Counted from the stretch's first letter, positions 37,501-48,284 are shown. The stretch: DNA of 64,000 nt from Delphinus delphis (GCF_949987515.2 NC_082702.1:48515600-48579599); one strand, 5' to 3'. The notes: generated from the sequence alone by a model not told the origin. A program made the numbers and translations.

Positions 37501-38366
37501 TTGACATAAATCACAGCAAGATCTTTTTAGATCCACCTCCTAGAGTAATGGAAATAAAAACAAAAATAAACAAATGGGATCTAATAAAACTTAAAAGCTT
37601 TTGCACAGCAAAGGAAACCATAAACAAGACGAAAAGACAACCCTCAGAATGGGAGAAAATATTTGCAAACGAATCAATGGACAAAGGATTGATCTCCAAA
37701 ATATATAAACAGCTCATGCAGCTCAATATTAAAAAAACAAACAACCCAATCGAAAAATGGGCAGAAGACCTAAATAGACATTTCTCCAAAGAAGACATAC
37801 AGATGGCCAAGAAGTACATGAAAAGCTGTTCAACATCACTAATCATTAGAGAAATGCAAATCAAAACTACAATGAGGTATTACCTCACACCAGTCAGAAT
37901 GGGCATCATCAGAAAATCTACAAACAACAAATGCTGGAGAGGGTGTGGAGAAAAGGGAACCCTCTTGCACTGTTGGTGGGAATGTAAAGTGACACAGCCA
38001 CTATGGAGAACAGTATGGAGGGTCCTTAAAAAACTAAAAATAGAGTTACCATATGACCCAGCAATCCCACTACTGGGCATATACCCAGAGAAAACCATAA
38101 TTCAAAAAGACACATGTACCTCAGTGCTCATTGCAGTACTGTTTACAATAGCCAGGTCATGGAAGCAACCTAAATGCCCATCGACAGACGAATGGATACA
38201 GAAGATGTGGTACATATATACAATGGAATATTACTCAGCCATAAAAAGGAATGAAATTGGGTCATTTGTAGAGACATGGATGGACCTAGAGACTGTCATA
38301 CAGAGTGAAGTAAGTCAGAAAGAGAAAAACAAATACTGTATATTAATGCATATATGTGGAATCTAG
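34551..38366 (+). pseudogene. L1 ORF2 (endonuclease/reverse transcriptase), broken
   Basis: ORF2 normally supplies an APE-type endonuclease, a reverse transcriptase and a C-terminal cysteine-rich domain. Here the start codon is present, but codon 8 is a TAG stop (34572-34574). The endonuclease region is readable from 34590 to 35279, with 'CLQETHF', '[13 protein letters not shown]' and 'SDHNAMRL'. The frame then shifts near 35270, stops at 36197-36199, and shifts again several times between 36199 and 37548. The reverse-transcriptase catalytic box reads F-E-D-D at 36641-36652 in place of F-A-D-D. The C-terminal cysteine motif ('[18 protein letters not shown]') is intact. There are many independent lesions, consistent with an old insertion. 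Confidence 0.9.
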
Positions 38367-38576
38367 AAAAATGGTACAGATGAACCAGTTTGCAGGGTAG
38401 AAATTGAGACACAGATGTAGAGAACAAACATATGGACACCAAGGGGGGAAAGTGGCAGGGGGTGGGGGGGGGGGTGATGAATTGGGCGATTGGGATTGAC
38501 ATGTATACACTGATGTGTATAAAATTGATGACTAACAAGAACCTGCTCTATAAAAAAATAAATAAAATTCAAAAAA
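38367..38576 (+). other. L1 3' UTR with G-run
   Basis: Contains 'ggcagggggtgggggggggg' (from 38455) followed by an A-rich end 'aaaaaaataaataaaattc'. Polypurine tracts are usual in L1 3' UTRs; this one could form a G-quadruplex. Confidence 0.8.
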
Positions 38577-38778
38577 GGGCTTCCCTGGTGGCGCAGTGGT
38601 TGAGAGTCTGCCTGCCGATGCAGGGGACACGGATTCGTGCCCCGGTCCGGGAAGATCCCACATGCCACGGAGCGGCTAGGCCCATGAGCCATGGCCGCTG
38701 AGCCTGCGCGTCTGGAGCCTGTGCTCCACAACGGGAGAGGCCACAACAGTGAGAGGCCCGCGTACTGCAAAAAAAAAA
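38577..38778 (+). mobile_element. CHR-type SINE, short subfamily
   Basis: Complete short SINE inserted in the A-rich tail of the older L1. The duplication 'attcaaaaaa' flanks it (38567-38576 and 38779-38788), so the SINE post-dates that L1. Confidence 0.95.
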
Positions 38779-38803
38779 ATTCAAAAAAAAAAGTTCTGAT
38801 TAT

Positions 38804-39189
38804 CAAAACAAGGCAACTTTCATCATCTAATGCAGAGTTACAAATGAAGTTATTTTCACAGAATGTGCTACTTTCTTTTCCTTTTGCCTAGCAAACCTCA
38901 GAATCCAAGAGCTTCACAAGGACCTCTAAAGAATCCCATGGGCACCTTCATTCTTCTGACTGTCAGGCTCACAACTACGGAATGGGCTCTCACAGGAGGG
39001 CAAATCTCATGTCACTGGACATATTCAACATGAGGCTGGAAGACTACTTTTCTGGATGTTCTTTGGAAGTTTCTATGCAAGAAAAGACTTTTCTATACAA
39101 TCTCATTTCAATGAAAATTGTTCTCTATAAGATAGTTTTAACAACCACAAAAATAACAACAGATGTTATACAGTGAGAAAGAAAAGTCT
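38804..39189. other. No gene recognised
   Basis: Short unique-looking stretch between L1 remnants. Confidence 0.5.
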
Positions 39190-39740
39190 ACTTTAAGAAA
39201 GTATTACCAAATCTAGTGGACAAGCAAAAATGAACCATAGACCCAAATGTAAAAGCAAACACTATAATATTTAAAGAAGAAAAATACAGGAGATCACTGT
39301 GACCTTGAAATAGGCAAAGATTTCTTAGACAGTACATAATAAAAAAATAAATAAAAGGACCAAAAAAGGAAAAAATGACAAATCAGATTTCAACAAAATT
39401 AAAAACCTTCACACTTCATAAGACGCTGTTCAGAAAATAAAGTCGAGACATAAAATGGAGGAAAATATCTGCAGTACATCTACCTAGCAAATTCAACCCA
39501 TAACTGAATAAGAAGACAAAAAATAAATTTAAATAGTCAGAAAACTAAATACACACCTTACCAAAGAAGAAATAAGAATGGCCAATAAGCACATAAAAAG
39601 ATGGTTAACTTCACTAGTCTTTAGGGAAATATAAATTAAAACCACAGTGAGACACTATTATCAGTTTTTTTTAAATGGCTTAAATTAAAAAGCTGATGAT
39701 CCAAGTGTTGGTGAGAATGTGGGAAAAAAAGGTCAAGTGT
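39190..39740 (+). mobile_element. Old L1 ORF2 3' fragment
   Basis: Blocks such as 'caaagatttcttagacagta', 'gaatggccaataagcacata' and 'gtgttggtgagaatgtggga' follow the order of the C-terminal ORF2 region. All frames are broken. Confidence 0.7.
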
Positions 39741-39878
39741 AGGGTTAGACCAGTGATTAATTCCATAAGAAAACAAATTTTTAATGTAACATTTGGGGAG
39801 AGAAATGCAGACAATATACCCTAAATATTACAAATCAGATGATCTTTCTTAGGGCAGGAATAAAAATTGGAGAATCTT

Positions 39879-40075
39879 TTTTTCTTTAATTTTTTTTTTT
39901 GATGTGGACCAATTTTAACGTCTTTATTGAATTTGTTACAATACTGCTTCTGTTTTGCGTTTTGGTCCTTTGGCCCCGAGGCATGTGGGATCTTAGCTCC
40001 CCGGCCAGGGATTGAACCCGCACCTCCTGCATTGGAAAGCGAAGTCTTAACCACTGGACCACCAGGAAAGTCCCT
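39879..40075 (-). mobile_element. Older tRNA-Glu SINE, antisense
   Basis: T-run, a 'tctttattgaatttgttaca' body, 'gcatgtgggatcttagctcc', then 'accactggaccaccaggaaa'. It belongs to the same older class as 32216-32388 but has a longer non-tRNA tail. The flanks 'ttggagaatctt' and 'ctggagaatctt' are a near-identical duplication (about 39862-39878 and 40076-40093). Confidence 0.87.
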
Positions 40076-40093
40076 AAAAAACTGGAGAATCTT

Positions 40094-40408
40094 AAAGCAG
40101 CATTCTTATCCTACTTTGGGTCCTAACACTTTTTGTTGAGAATCCAATAAAGGTTATGTATTCTTTTCTCTAAAAAGTATACAAACACACAAAATGTTCT
40201 TCTACCCTTCTTTCTTTTGGCTCAAGTTGTATAACTTATTTAAATTCTGGACTTTTACAACTGGTAGTCTGCATAAAAAGAATGTTTTCAGAATTAAGTG
40301 GGCTCAAGTAAATATATAAATAAATATATTTCAATATACTGCCTGGTAGCATATCGTCAACAATTTTCACAGATTTATTTGAATTTAACTAGGTACGGAA
40401 GTTTTAAA
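40094..40408. other. No gene recognised
   Basis: AT-rich sequence between two SINEs with no recognised repeat. Confidence 0.5.
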
Positions 40409-40419
40409 ACAGTGTACTG

Positions 40420-40638
40420 GGGCTTCCCTGGTGGCGCAGTGGTTGAGAGTCCGCCTGCCGATGTAGGGGACATGGGTTCGTGCCCCGGTCTGGAAAGATC
40501 CCACATGCCGCGGAGCGGATGGGCCCATGAGCCACGGCCGCTGAGCCTGCACGTCCGGAGCCTGTGCTCCGCAACGGGAGAGGCCACAACACTGAGAGGC
40601 CCGCGTACCGCAAAAAAAAAAAAAAAAAAAAAAGAAAC
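40420..40638 (+). mobile_element. CHR-type SINE, short subfamily
   Basis: Complete short SINE with a poly-A tail of about 24. The duplication 'acagtgtactg' lies at 40409-40419 and about 40639-40649. Confidence 0.96.
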
Positions 40639-40649
40639 ACAGTGTACTG

Positions 40650-41160
40650 AAGTAGTATGTCCATTAAAATTCATGTACCATAATGATCACGCCATCTTTA
40701 TACATAAATGTCAAACTTGATACAACTCAAACTCAAATGTCTATCAAGAGGTTTAACTGATAAACAAATGTGGTGTTTCCATCCAGCAGAACACTGCTCA
40801 CCAGTAAAATGGGAACTACTGACACACACAGGAAAATGGGTGAGTTTCAGAAACATCATGCTGAGTGAGAGAAGGCAGACACAAAATAGTACATACTATA
40901 GGATTCCATTTATATGAAGTTCCAGAACAAGCAAAATTAATCTATAGTAACTGAAAGCAGATCACTGGTTGTCTGGGGCTGGAGTTTTTAAGGGGACAAA
41001 AAGGAACACTTTGGGGTGATGGAATGTTCTATGTCTTGATTACGGTGGTGGCTCTATTGGTATATCATTTGTCCAAATTCATTGAATTGTTCACTTTTGG
41101 TATATTCTCTTGTATGTAAATTATGCCCTAATGAATTTGATTTTAAAAATCTTATAAGTG
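40650..41160 (+). mobile_element. Old L1 3' end
   Basis: 'tgtctatcaagaggtttaac', 'taggattccatttatatgaa' and 'actggttgtctggggctgg' occur in the order expected of the late ORF2 and 3' UTR of an L1ME/L1MC-class element. Non-coding. Confidence 0.65.
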
Positions 41161-42050
41161 AATTTACCTCTACATTCATGATTTCAAGAGCGACTATTCC
41201 CACTTACCTGAAACATGTCATCAAGACATATCTTCTTCGACACACACAGCACATACACTGGGGCTTATTTTGGAACAGAATGCAATCCAGTGCGTAATTA
41301 CATTCACTCTCCTAGGTCTATGAGCAGTCCTAATATTCATCACAGAGTTACACAGGTACATTTCGCTCCTTTGGCATTTACTAACACACATCTTTATGTT
41401 GTTTTTCAATTATGCTGTGTGCACAAAATAATACCCCTTTGTATTTAAGAAACAGAAATGGAATCCTTAAATTTCTTGACAAAATCAAAAGAGAATAAAA
41501 TAGGTAATTTTTAATCTCTAGCTTGCATCTGGAGAAACTGAATATAACATATTAATTTAGTAGGTGCCCTTAGGTCACTAATGAGTCAGAAATAAAGTCA
41601 GAAACTTAATTTCCATTCTGCTGGTTTTCATTCCATTATGTCTAACTCCCAAAGACTTCATAAAATATCAACAGTCACTTTTAGGTAATAACGTTTCTTC
41701 AATACTTCTAAGTAGTTTCCTCTAGGGATAAACAGGCATGTCTATATCTATTTAATAATAATTTTAAATTGTGCAAAAGCAATAGCCTCGATACTACTAT
41801 TTCCAAGCTCAAAAACATGCTGACATTTATTTCACATTTAATATTTGTGGGCAGGTCGATCCTATCAATACAAGTATTGGTCCCAAACCAGGATTTAAAT
41901 TAATATCTTATATTCTTATTAATATCTAGACAACCATGAAGCTTCAGTGTCCTCATCAGAGGCATATATTTATATTTTATCGTATATTTCAGCAATTTGA
42001 AAGCAATAGCTCCTGTAGAACATTCACACTAAATTACCTGAATTGTCCCC
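41161..42050. other. No gene recognised
   Basis: AT-rich sequence. Short frames on both strands overlap and none has a recognisable domain. Confidence 0.5.
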
Positions 42051-42051
42051 G

Positions 42052-42312
42052 TGTTAGTCTCCTGGGGATGCTAGTGGAGGCGTCACCCGCACCTCGCGTG
42101 GCATTCTTCCTGTGTGCCCGTCTGTGCCCAAATCTCCGCTTTGTTATAAGGACACCAAGCACGTTACAGGAAGTGCTCACCTTACCCCAGCATCACCGCA
42201 TCTTAAGGAATCACAACCGCCATCACCCTATTTCCAAACAAGGGAGGGTTCTGAGGTACCGGAGGTTAGGATTTCAACATATGGATTAGGGGTGGGGGCA
42301 CAATTCAACCCC
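42052..42312 (-). repeat. MLT1-like LTR, antisense
   Basis: 'accctatttccaaacaaggg' and 'ggatttcaacatatggatta' close to 'cacaattcaacccc' give the reverse-complement 5' end of an MLT1-type LTR. It is a solitary, non-coding remnant. Confidence 0.7.
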
Positions 42313-42849
42313 AAACAGCCCCAAATTATCTTCCTGTCTTCCCCTCCTCAGTATATCCTCTTTTACACCAAAGTCAGGCATCTTTCCAATGCTCGTTCTA
42401 AAAACAGAACAAGACGGAGCGCTCCAGGGGCCTGGGGAACTGCCTGTCCACCTGCCCCCAACCCTGGGCCGACGTCTGGTGGTCCTAACTGGGTAGAGCC
42501 GAGGCTGGGGACTCCAGGTGGCTGTCATTCTGGAGGCTTCCGTTGACGTCCAGAGGGCACACCAGGTGACTGGACTCCACCCCTTCCACCTGCCTGGCAC
42601 CAGCTGCCCCTCTTCACCCCAAACCCCTCCAGGGAGAAAGGGACTCCCCTTCCCTCACAAGAGGGAAGGAGAATGAGGCTGCAGAGGCGCTGGGTGTCCA
42701 AGGCACCAGGAGCGAGATGCAGGCACGGGCCTGAGGCCCCACCTCACACACCTGCCCCTCCCAGCCCCTGCCCACCACTCCTCTGGTGAAGGACAAACAC
42801 CCACATCTTCTGAAACCGCCTGTGTTTACGCTCCGCTCTCACCTCCCAC
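42313..42849. other. GC-rich, no gene recognised
   Basis: 42400-42790 is GC-rich, but several mutually overlapping short frames on both strands show no protein signature. CpG content is modest and no promoter motif is evident. Confidence 0.5.
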
Positions 42850-43160
42850 CATTTCCCTATTTCCAACTAGACCGTAGTTCTTTGAATGCCTGGACCTCAT
42901 CACGGTGTCTCTCCTCTGCAGACCTTCACACAGAATTCTCTCTGTCTACACCCTCACCTGGGCAACATCTACTCTTACTCTCAGCTCAGATGTCCCTCCC
43001 TGACTCTGACAGCGCCTTGGATTTGCCTTTTCGTAACGAGCCTCGCTGGACCCATGGGATCTCACCTGTGCGGAAGCTCTGTGCCACCTGCACCCCGCCA
43101 GCCCCAGTACCTGGCACTGGTCTGGCCTGCAGACTGTCCAACAGCTGTCCGCTGGTGAAT
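42850..43160 (+). repeat. L2 3' region
   Basis: 'tttgaatgcctggacctcat', 'ctctcagctcagatgtccct' and 'agtacctggcactggtctgg' resemble the L2 3' end with substitutions. The frames covering it are shadows. Confidence 0.5.
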
Positions 43161-43334
43161 CACTGAATGCACAGTGTCTGCAGATGGCCGTGACTGAGTG
43201 CTCTGAGAGAACCAGAGGGCTATTTTTTTTTGCGGGGGGGGCGGGGTGCTGTTTTCCGCTTAATGTCCCATCTTCCCACGATTCTGTTTAAACACCTTGT
43301 TTGACAGACGTTTTCCTCACAGGTAAATATCAGC

Positions 43335-43545
43335 CCACCACCAGTGCCAGAACATCACTACTGGAAGCTGTCTTACACACCACGTGGTGATGAGTCCTCT
43401 TAGTTTCAAGCCCAGCGAGGTGAAGTGACCTGCCTAGAGTCCAGCCAGCTCAGGGGTGACAGAGTGGTGCCCGGATCTCAGAGTCTCCACTCGGGTCTGT
43501 GCTCGCCTACTTTCTACGGTCTCACTCCGTCTCAAGGGTCTGGGG
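43335..43545 (-). repeat. Probable MIR, antisense
   Basis: 'gaagtgacctgcctagagtc' followed by 'agagtggtgcccggatctca' matches the antisense MIR layout. Confidence 0.5.
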
Positions 43546-44464
43546 AACAAACGCACACGTCTGAGTCCACATTGTGCTCTGTGATGTCCCGGCCAGGGCT
43601 ACGCCAACAGCTCCTGCTGATTCTTCTTTGTACCCCACAGGCTATACTTCCTTAAAATGAACTACTCAAAAGGGCATCCCAGACACACACTTCTAATAAC
43701 ATTCAAATAGTGCAATTCAGGCTGTTTCCCCAATCCTCAATCCTCTTGCTTCCACTGCCTTAAGGCTCCCTTTAAATGCATCTATTTTTCTGTGATTCCA
43801 ACAGGAATTTTTCCATCTCTGGGCTGCAGAACTAGCCCCATGTGCGTGTTTATATCAATGTGCAATCAATCACAGTCTGTTCTTTCTAAAACGGTTTTCT
43901 TTTTAAAGACTCAAAGCCATTTTGCACATTTTTTCCAAGATTTATGATTTGAATGGCTGGTTCAAATCAATTGGTCACTTAGGAAGGAAATTAAGTCTTT
44001 TCTGATTGCAGATCAAGATTTTCTTTTTTTCATTATAATTGCTATTATTTTATCCTGAATACCAAAGCATTCTAGGGCTATACAATTATAAAACAAAAAC
44101 AGTTCAGTAATGATTTTTGTATGAACTGCATGGAGAAGAAACATCTGAAAAAACCGCTCTTCTAAAAAAGCAAATGTTGAATGGACCCTAATATAAAATA
44201 CAATTATGACCAGAAATACATTATGCTTGTGCAATACTCTAATCAAAACATAACAATATATGTCAACTATAGCTCAAAAAATATTCTGCACCTCAATGCA
44301 AATATGAATGAAGGTCTAACATTTAACAACAGTAGAAATCAGTAAAAAATAATACTGATGGTCCTTGACAGGGGCACCTGTGAAATAGGAGCTTCTAAAA
44401 CTTTAATCTCTGGAATTTTTGGTGTTTACAGTTATTTGCACTTCTATGGCTTATCATCTTGATT
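43546..44464. other. No gene recognised
   Basis: AT-rich, unique-looking sequence upstream of the SINE and L1 cluster. Confidence 0.5.
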
Positions 44465-44471
44465 TCAACTT

Positions 44472-44477
<6 letters not shown>

Positions 44478-44512
<35 letters not shown>

Positions 44513-44699
44513 ACGCAGGCCTCTCACTGTTGTGGCCTCTCCCATTGCGGAGCACAGGCTCCGGACGCGCAGGCTCAGCGGCCATGGCTCATGGGCCCAG
44601 TTGCTCCGCGGCATGTGGGATCTTCCCGGACCGGGGCACAAACCCGTGTCCCCTGCATCGGCAGGCGGACTCCCAACCACTGCGCCACCAGGGAAGCCC
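44478..44699 (-). mobile_element. CHR-type SINE, short subfamily, antisense
   Basis: Poly-T of about 30, then the reverse complement of the short SINE. 'tcaacttaattttt' flanks it (about 44464-44477 and 44700-44713). The right-hand copy of the duplication directly abuts the L1 target site. Confidence 0.96.
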
Positions 44700-44739
44700 T
44701 CAACTTAATTTTTAAAAAGTGTATCATGGGGGAAGGCGG

Positions 44740-44747
44740 AAGATGGC
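44740..44747 (+). promoter_or_regulatory. YY1-like site at L1 5' end
   Basis: 'aagatggc' at +13 of the element matches the core YY1 motif found at the same offset in human L1, where it sets accurate transcription start. Confidence 0.6.
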
Positions 44748-45378
44748 GGAAGAGTAAGACGCGGAGATCACCTTCCTCCCCACAGATACACCAGAAATAC
44801 ATCTACACGTGGAACAACTCCTACAGAACACCTACTGAAGGCTGGCAGAAGACCTCAGACCTCCCAAAAGGCAAGAAACTCCCCACGTACCTGGGTAGGG
44901 AAAAAAAAAAAAAAAAAGAAAAAACAGAGACAAAAGAATAGGGACGGCACCTGTACCAGTGGGAGGGAGCTGTGAAGGAGGAAAAGTTTCCACACACTAG
45001 GAAGCCACTTCGCGGGCGGAGACTGCGGGAGGCGGAGGGGGGAGCTTCGAAGCTGCGGAGGAGTGCACAGCAACGGGTGCGGAGGGCAAAGCGGGGAGAT
45101 TCCCGCACAGAGGATCGGTGCCGACCGGCACTCACCAGCCCGAGAGGCTTGTCTGCTCACGCGCCGGGGCGGGCGGGGCTGCTAGCTGAGGCCGAAGCGC
45201 AGGGAGAGGACTGGGGTTGGCGGCTTGAACATAGCCTGAAGGGGTTAGTGCACCACAGCTAGCCGGGAGGGAGTCCGGGGAAAAGCCTGCACCTGCCGAA
45301 GAGGCAGGAGACTTTTCCTTCCCTCTTTGTTTCCTGGGGCGTGAGGAGAGGGGTTTAAGAACGCTGCTTAAAGGAACT

Positions 45379-45720
45379 CCAGAGACGGGCGCGAGCCGCG
45401 GCTAAAAGCGCGAACCCCAGAGACGGGCGCGAGCCGCGGCTGAAAGCGCGGACCCCAGAGACGGGCGCGAGCCGCGGCTGAAAGCGCGGAATCCAGAGAC
45501 GGGCGCGAGCCGCGGCTGAAAGCGCGGAATCCAGAGACGGGCGCGAGCCGCGGCTGAAAGCGCGGAATCCAGAGACGGGCGCGAGCCGCGGCTGAAAGCG
45601 CGGAATCCAGAGACGGGCGCGAGCCGCGGCTGAAAGCGCGGAATCCAGAGACGGGCGCGAGCCGCGGCTGAAAGCGCGGAATCCAGAGACGGGCGCGAGC
45701 TGCGGCTAAAAGCGCGGACC
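45379..45720 (+). repeat. Nine 38-bp tandem units in L1 5' UTR
   Basis: Units start every 38 bases from 45379 (45379, 45417, 45455 ... 45683); a partial, diverged tenth starts at 45721. Each carries about seven CpGs ('agacgggcgcgagccgcggc' core). The central units end 'gcgcggaat', while the edge units have 'gcgcgaacc' or 'gcgcggacc' endings, so expansion appears to have occurred in the middle. The arrangement recalls tandem monomers of rodent L1 promoters, though the unit here is far shorter. Confidence 0.95.
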
Positions 45721-46194
45721 CCAGAGGCGGGCGGGAGACGTTAAGGCTGCTGCTGCCGCCACCGAGGGGCCTGTGTGCGAGCACAGGTCACTCTCCACAC
45801 CCCTCTTCCGCGGAGCCTGTGCAGCCCGCCACTGCCAGGTTCCCGGGATCCAGGGACAACTTCCCTGGGAGAGCGCACAGCGCGCCTCAGGCTGGTGCAA
45901 AGTCACGCCGGCCTTTGCCACCGCAGGCCCGCCCCGCACTCTGTGCCCCTCCGTCCCCGCCGGCCTGAGTGCGCCAGAGCCCCCAATCAGCGGCTCTTTT
46001 AACCCCATCCTGTCTGAGCAAAAAACAGACGCCCTCCAGCGATCTACACGCAGTGGCAGGGCCAAATCCAAAGCTTAGCCCTGGGAGCTGTGAGAACAAA
46101 GAAGAGAAAGGGAAATCTCTCCCAGCAGCCTCAGAAGCAACGGATTAAAGCTCCACAATCAACTTGATATACCCTGCATCTGTGGAATACCTGA

Positions 46195-46730
46195 ATAGAC
46201 AACCAATCATCCCAAATTAAGGAAGTGGACTTTAGGAGCAAGATCTATGATTTTTTCCCCTTTCCTCTTTTTGTGAATGTGTATGTGTATGCTTCTGTGT
46301 GAGATCTTGTCTGTATAGTCTTGCTTCCACCATTTGTCCTAGGGTTCTATCCGTCCATGTTTTTTTTAATTTTTTTTAATAATTAATTTTAATAACGTTA
46401 TTATACTTTACCTTCGTTCTTTCTTTCTTTCTTTCTTTCTTTCCGTCCTTCCTTCCCTCCTTTAGACAACGAATCATCCCAAATTGAGGAGGTGGTCTCT
46501 GACAGCAAGATTTAGGATTTTTCCCCATTTACCTCTTTTAGTGAGGGTGTATGTGTATGTTTCTGTGTAAGATTTTGTCTGTATAGCTTTGCTTCCAACA
46601 TTTGTCCTAAGGTTCTTTCCGTCCCTTTTTTTTTTTTAAATAAGAATTTTTTAATTCAATAACTTTATTATACTTTATTTTATTTTTACTGTATCTTCTT
46701 TCTTTCTGTCTTTTTTCCTTCTTTCCCTCC
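46195..46730 (+). repeat. Duplicated ~267-bp module in L1 5' UTR
   Basis: Two copies begin 'agacaaccaatcatcccaaa' (46197) and 'agacaacgaatcatcccaaa' (46464). Each continues through the 'tgtctgtatag' and 'tttgtccta' blocks, a T-run, 'ttattatacttta' and a CTTT-rich microsatellite. The copies differ by scattered substitutions, so the duplication pre-dates this insertion. Confidence 0.88.
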
Positions 46731-46855
46731 TTCCTTCCTTCCTCCCTCCCTCCCTCCCTCCTTTCTTTCCTTCTTGCCTTTCCTTCTTTGCTTCTTTCTT
46801 TCTTTCTTCCTTCCTTCCTACCCTCCCTTCCTTCTTTCTTTCCTCATACTTCTAC
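46690..46855. repeat. CTTT/CCTT pyrimidine microsatellite
   Basis: About 165 bases of almost pure C and T inside the L1 5' UTR, following the second module; the shorter equivalent after the first module is at 46417-46463. Confidence 0.9.
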
Positions 46856-47388
46856 TAATTCCCTCTACTTTTTCTCCCTTTTATCCTGAGCCGTGTGGAT
46901 GAAAAGCTTTTGGTGCTCCAGCCAGGAGGCAGGGCTCTGCCTCTGAGGTAGGAGAGCCAACTTCAGGACACTGATCAACAAGAGACCTCCCAGCTCCACA
47001 TAATATCAAACGGCGAAAATCTCCCAGAGACCTCCATCTTAACACCAGCACCCAGCTTCACTCAACGACCAGCAAGCCACAGTGCTGGAAAACCTATGCC
47101 AAACAACTAGCAAAACAGGAACACAACCCCACCCATTAGCAGAGAGGCTGCCTAAAATCATAATAAGGCCACAGACACCCCCAAACACACCACCAGACGT
47201 GAACCTGCCCACTAGAGAGACAAGATCCAGCCTCATCCACCACAACACAGGCACTAGTCCCCTCCACCAGGAAGCCTACACAACCCACTGAACCAACCTT
47301 AGCCACTGGAGACAGACATCAAAAACAGGAGGAACTACGAACCTGCAGCCTGCAAAAAGGAGACCCCAAACACAGTAAGATAAGCAAA

Positions 47389-48284
47389 ATGAGAAGACAG
47401 AAAAACACACAGCAGATAAAGGAGCAAGATAAAAATGCACCAGACCTAACAAATGAAGAGGAAATAGGCAGTCTACCTGAAAGAGAATTCAGAATAATGA
47501 TAGTAAGGTTGATCCGAAATCTTGAGATAGAATGGACAATAGATTGGACAAAATGCAAGAATCAGTTAACAGGGACCTAGAAGAACTAAAGATGAAACAA
47601 GCAACGATGAACAACACAATAAATGAAATTAAAAGTACTCTAGATGGGATCAATAGCAGAATAACTGAGGCAGAAGAACGGATACGTGACCTGGAAGACA
47701 AAATAACTACTGCAGAGCAGAATAAAGAAAAAAGAATGAAAAGAACTGAAGACAGTCTCAGAGACCTCTGGGACAACATTAAACGCACCAACATTCGAAT
47801 TATAGGGGTTCCAGAAGAAGAAGAGAAAAAGAAAGGGACTGAGAAAATATTTGAAGAGATTATAGTTGAAAACTTCCCTAATATGGGAAAGGAAATAGTT
47901 AATCAAGTCCAGGAAGCACAGAGAGTCCCATACAAGATAAATACAAGGAGAAATACGCCAAGACACATATTAATCAAACTGTCAAAAATTAAATACAAAG
48001 AAAGCATATTAAAAGCAGCAAGGGAAAAACAACAAATAACACATAAGGGAATCCCCATAAGGTTAACAGCTGATCTCTCAGCAGAAACCCTACAAGCCAG
48101 AAGGGAGTGGCAGGACATACTGAAAGTGATGAAGGAGAAAAACATGCAGCCAAGACTACTCTACCCAGCAAGGATCTCATTCAGATTTGATGGAGAAATG
48201 AAAACCTTTACAGACGAGCAAAAGCTGAGAGAGTTCAGCACCACCAAACCAGCTTTACAACAAACGCTAAAGGATATTCTCTAG
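47389..48284 (+). pseudogene. L1 ORF1 (RNA-binding chaperone), one frameshift
   Basis: About 298 codons, the usual size of L1 ORF1p, which forms trimers, binds L1 RNA and acts as a nucleic-acid chaperone in the cytoplasmic RNP. The N-terminal 45 codons are followed by a coiled coil (about codons 47-110, 'LEELKMKQATMNNTINEIKS', 'ITEAEERIRDLEDKITTAEQ'), the RRM-like domain ('NIRIIGVPEEEE', 'FEEIIVENFPNMGKEI') and the C-terminal domain ('PARISFRFDGEMKTF'). One base is missing at about 47524-47525, where the frame-1 reading runs on to a stop at 47578-47580 while the frame starting at the ATG at 47532 continues to 48284. The start at 47389 aligns with the older copy's ATG at 33587. The deletion removes a G from a short G pair judged by comparison with the older copy. 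Confidence 0.93.

Larger units (their letters stand above)
33471..38576 (+). mobile_element. Older L1, ORF1 and ORF2 present but broken
   Basis: About 5.1 kb of sense L1 covers a short stub of 5' UTR, ORF1, ORF2 and the 3' UTR. Relative to the L1 at 44728, the 5' UTR matches only from near 'ggaagcctacac' (33501) and has an internal deletion. Imperfect flanks 'aaaagttccaattat' (33456-33470) and 'aaaagttctgattat' (38789-38803), matching 13 of 15, look like its target duplication. A short SINE later landed in its tail. Its 3' UTR (38367-38560, with a G-run) differs from that of the young L1, so the two belong to different subfamilies. Confidence 0.92.
44728..47388 (+). promoter_or_regulatory. 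L1 5' UTR / internal promoter
   Basis: 2661 bases precede ORF1, much longer than the roughly 900 bases of human L1. The order is: a start with a YY1-like site; a CpG-rich block (44940-46080) containing nine tandem 38-bp units; a duplicated T-rich module (46195-46730) with CTTT-type microsatellites; and an A/C-rich stretch leading to the ORF1 start. L1 5' UTRs act as internal Pol II promoters. By analogy the GC-rich block is the likely promoter core; this is inference. Confidence 0.85.

Noticed and set aside
42052..43166. Clustered GC-rich frames on both strands suggesting a gene
   Set aside because: The segment is covered by an MLT1-like LTR, a probable L2 end and GC-rich filler; the frames conflict with one another.
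45379..45720. Regularly spaced repeats resembling a CRISPR array
   Set aside because: The units are head-to-tail with no variable spacers, in a mammalian L1 promoter.
45368..45784. A 138-codon minus-strand frame with repeated proline- and arginine-rich peptide blocks, resembling a repeat protein
   Set aside because: It is produced by the 38-bp tandem array in the L1 5' UTR. The unit is not a multiple of three, so all three frames stay open by lack of stops in GC-rich repeats. It is antisense to the L1 and has no domain.
44940..46080. CpG island of a host gene promoter
   Set aside because: It lies wholly between the L1 target-site duplications, so it belongs to the retrotransposon.
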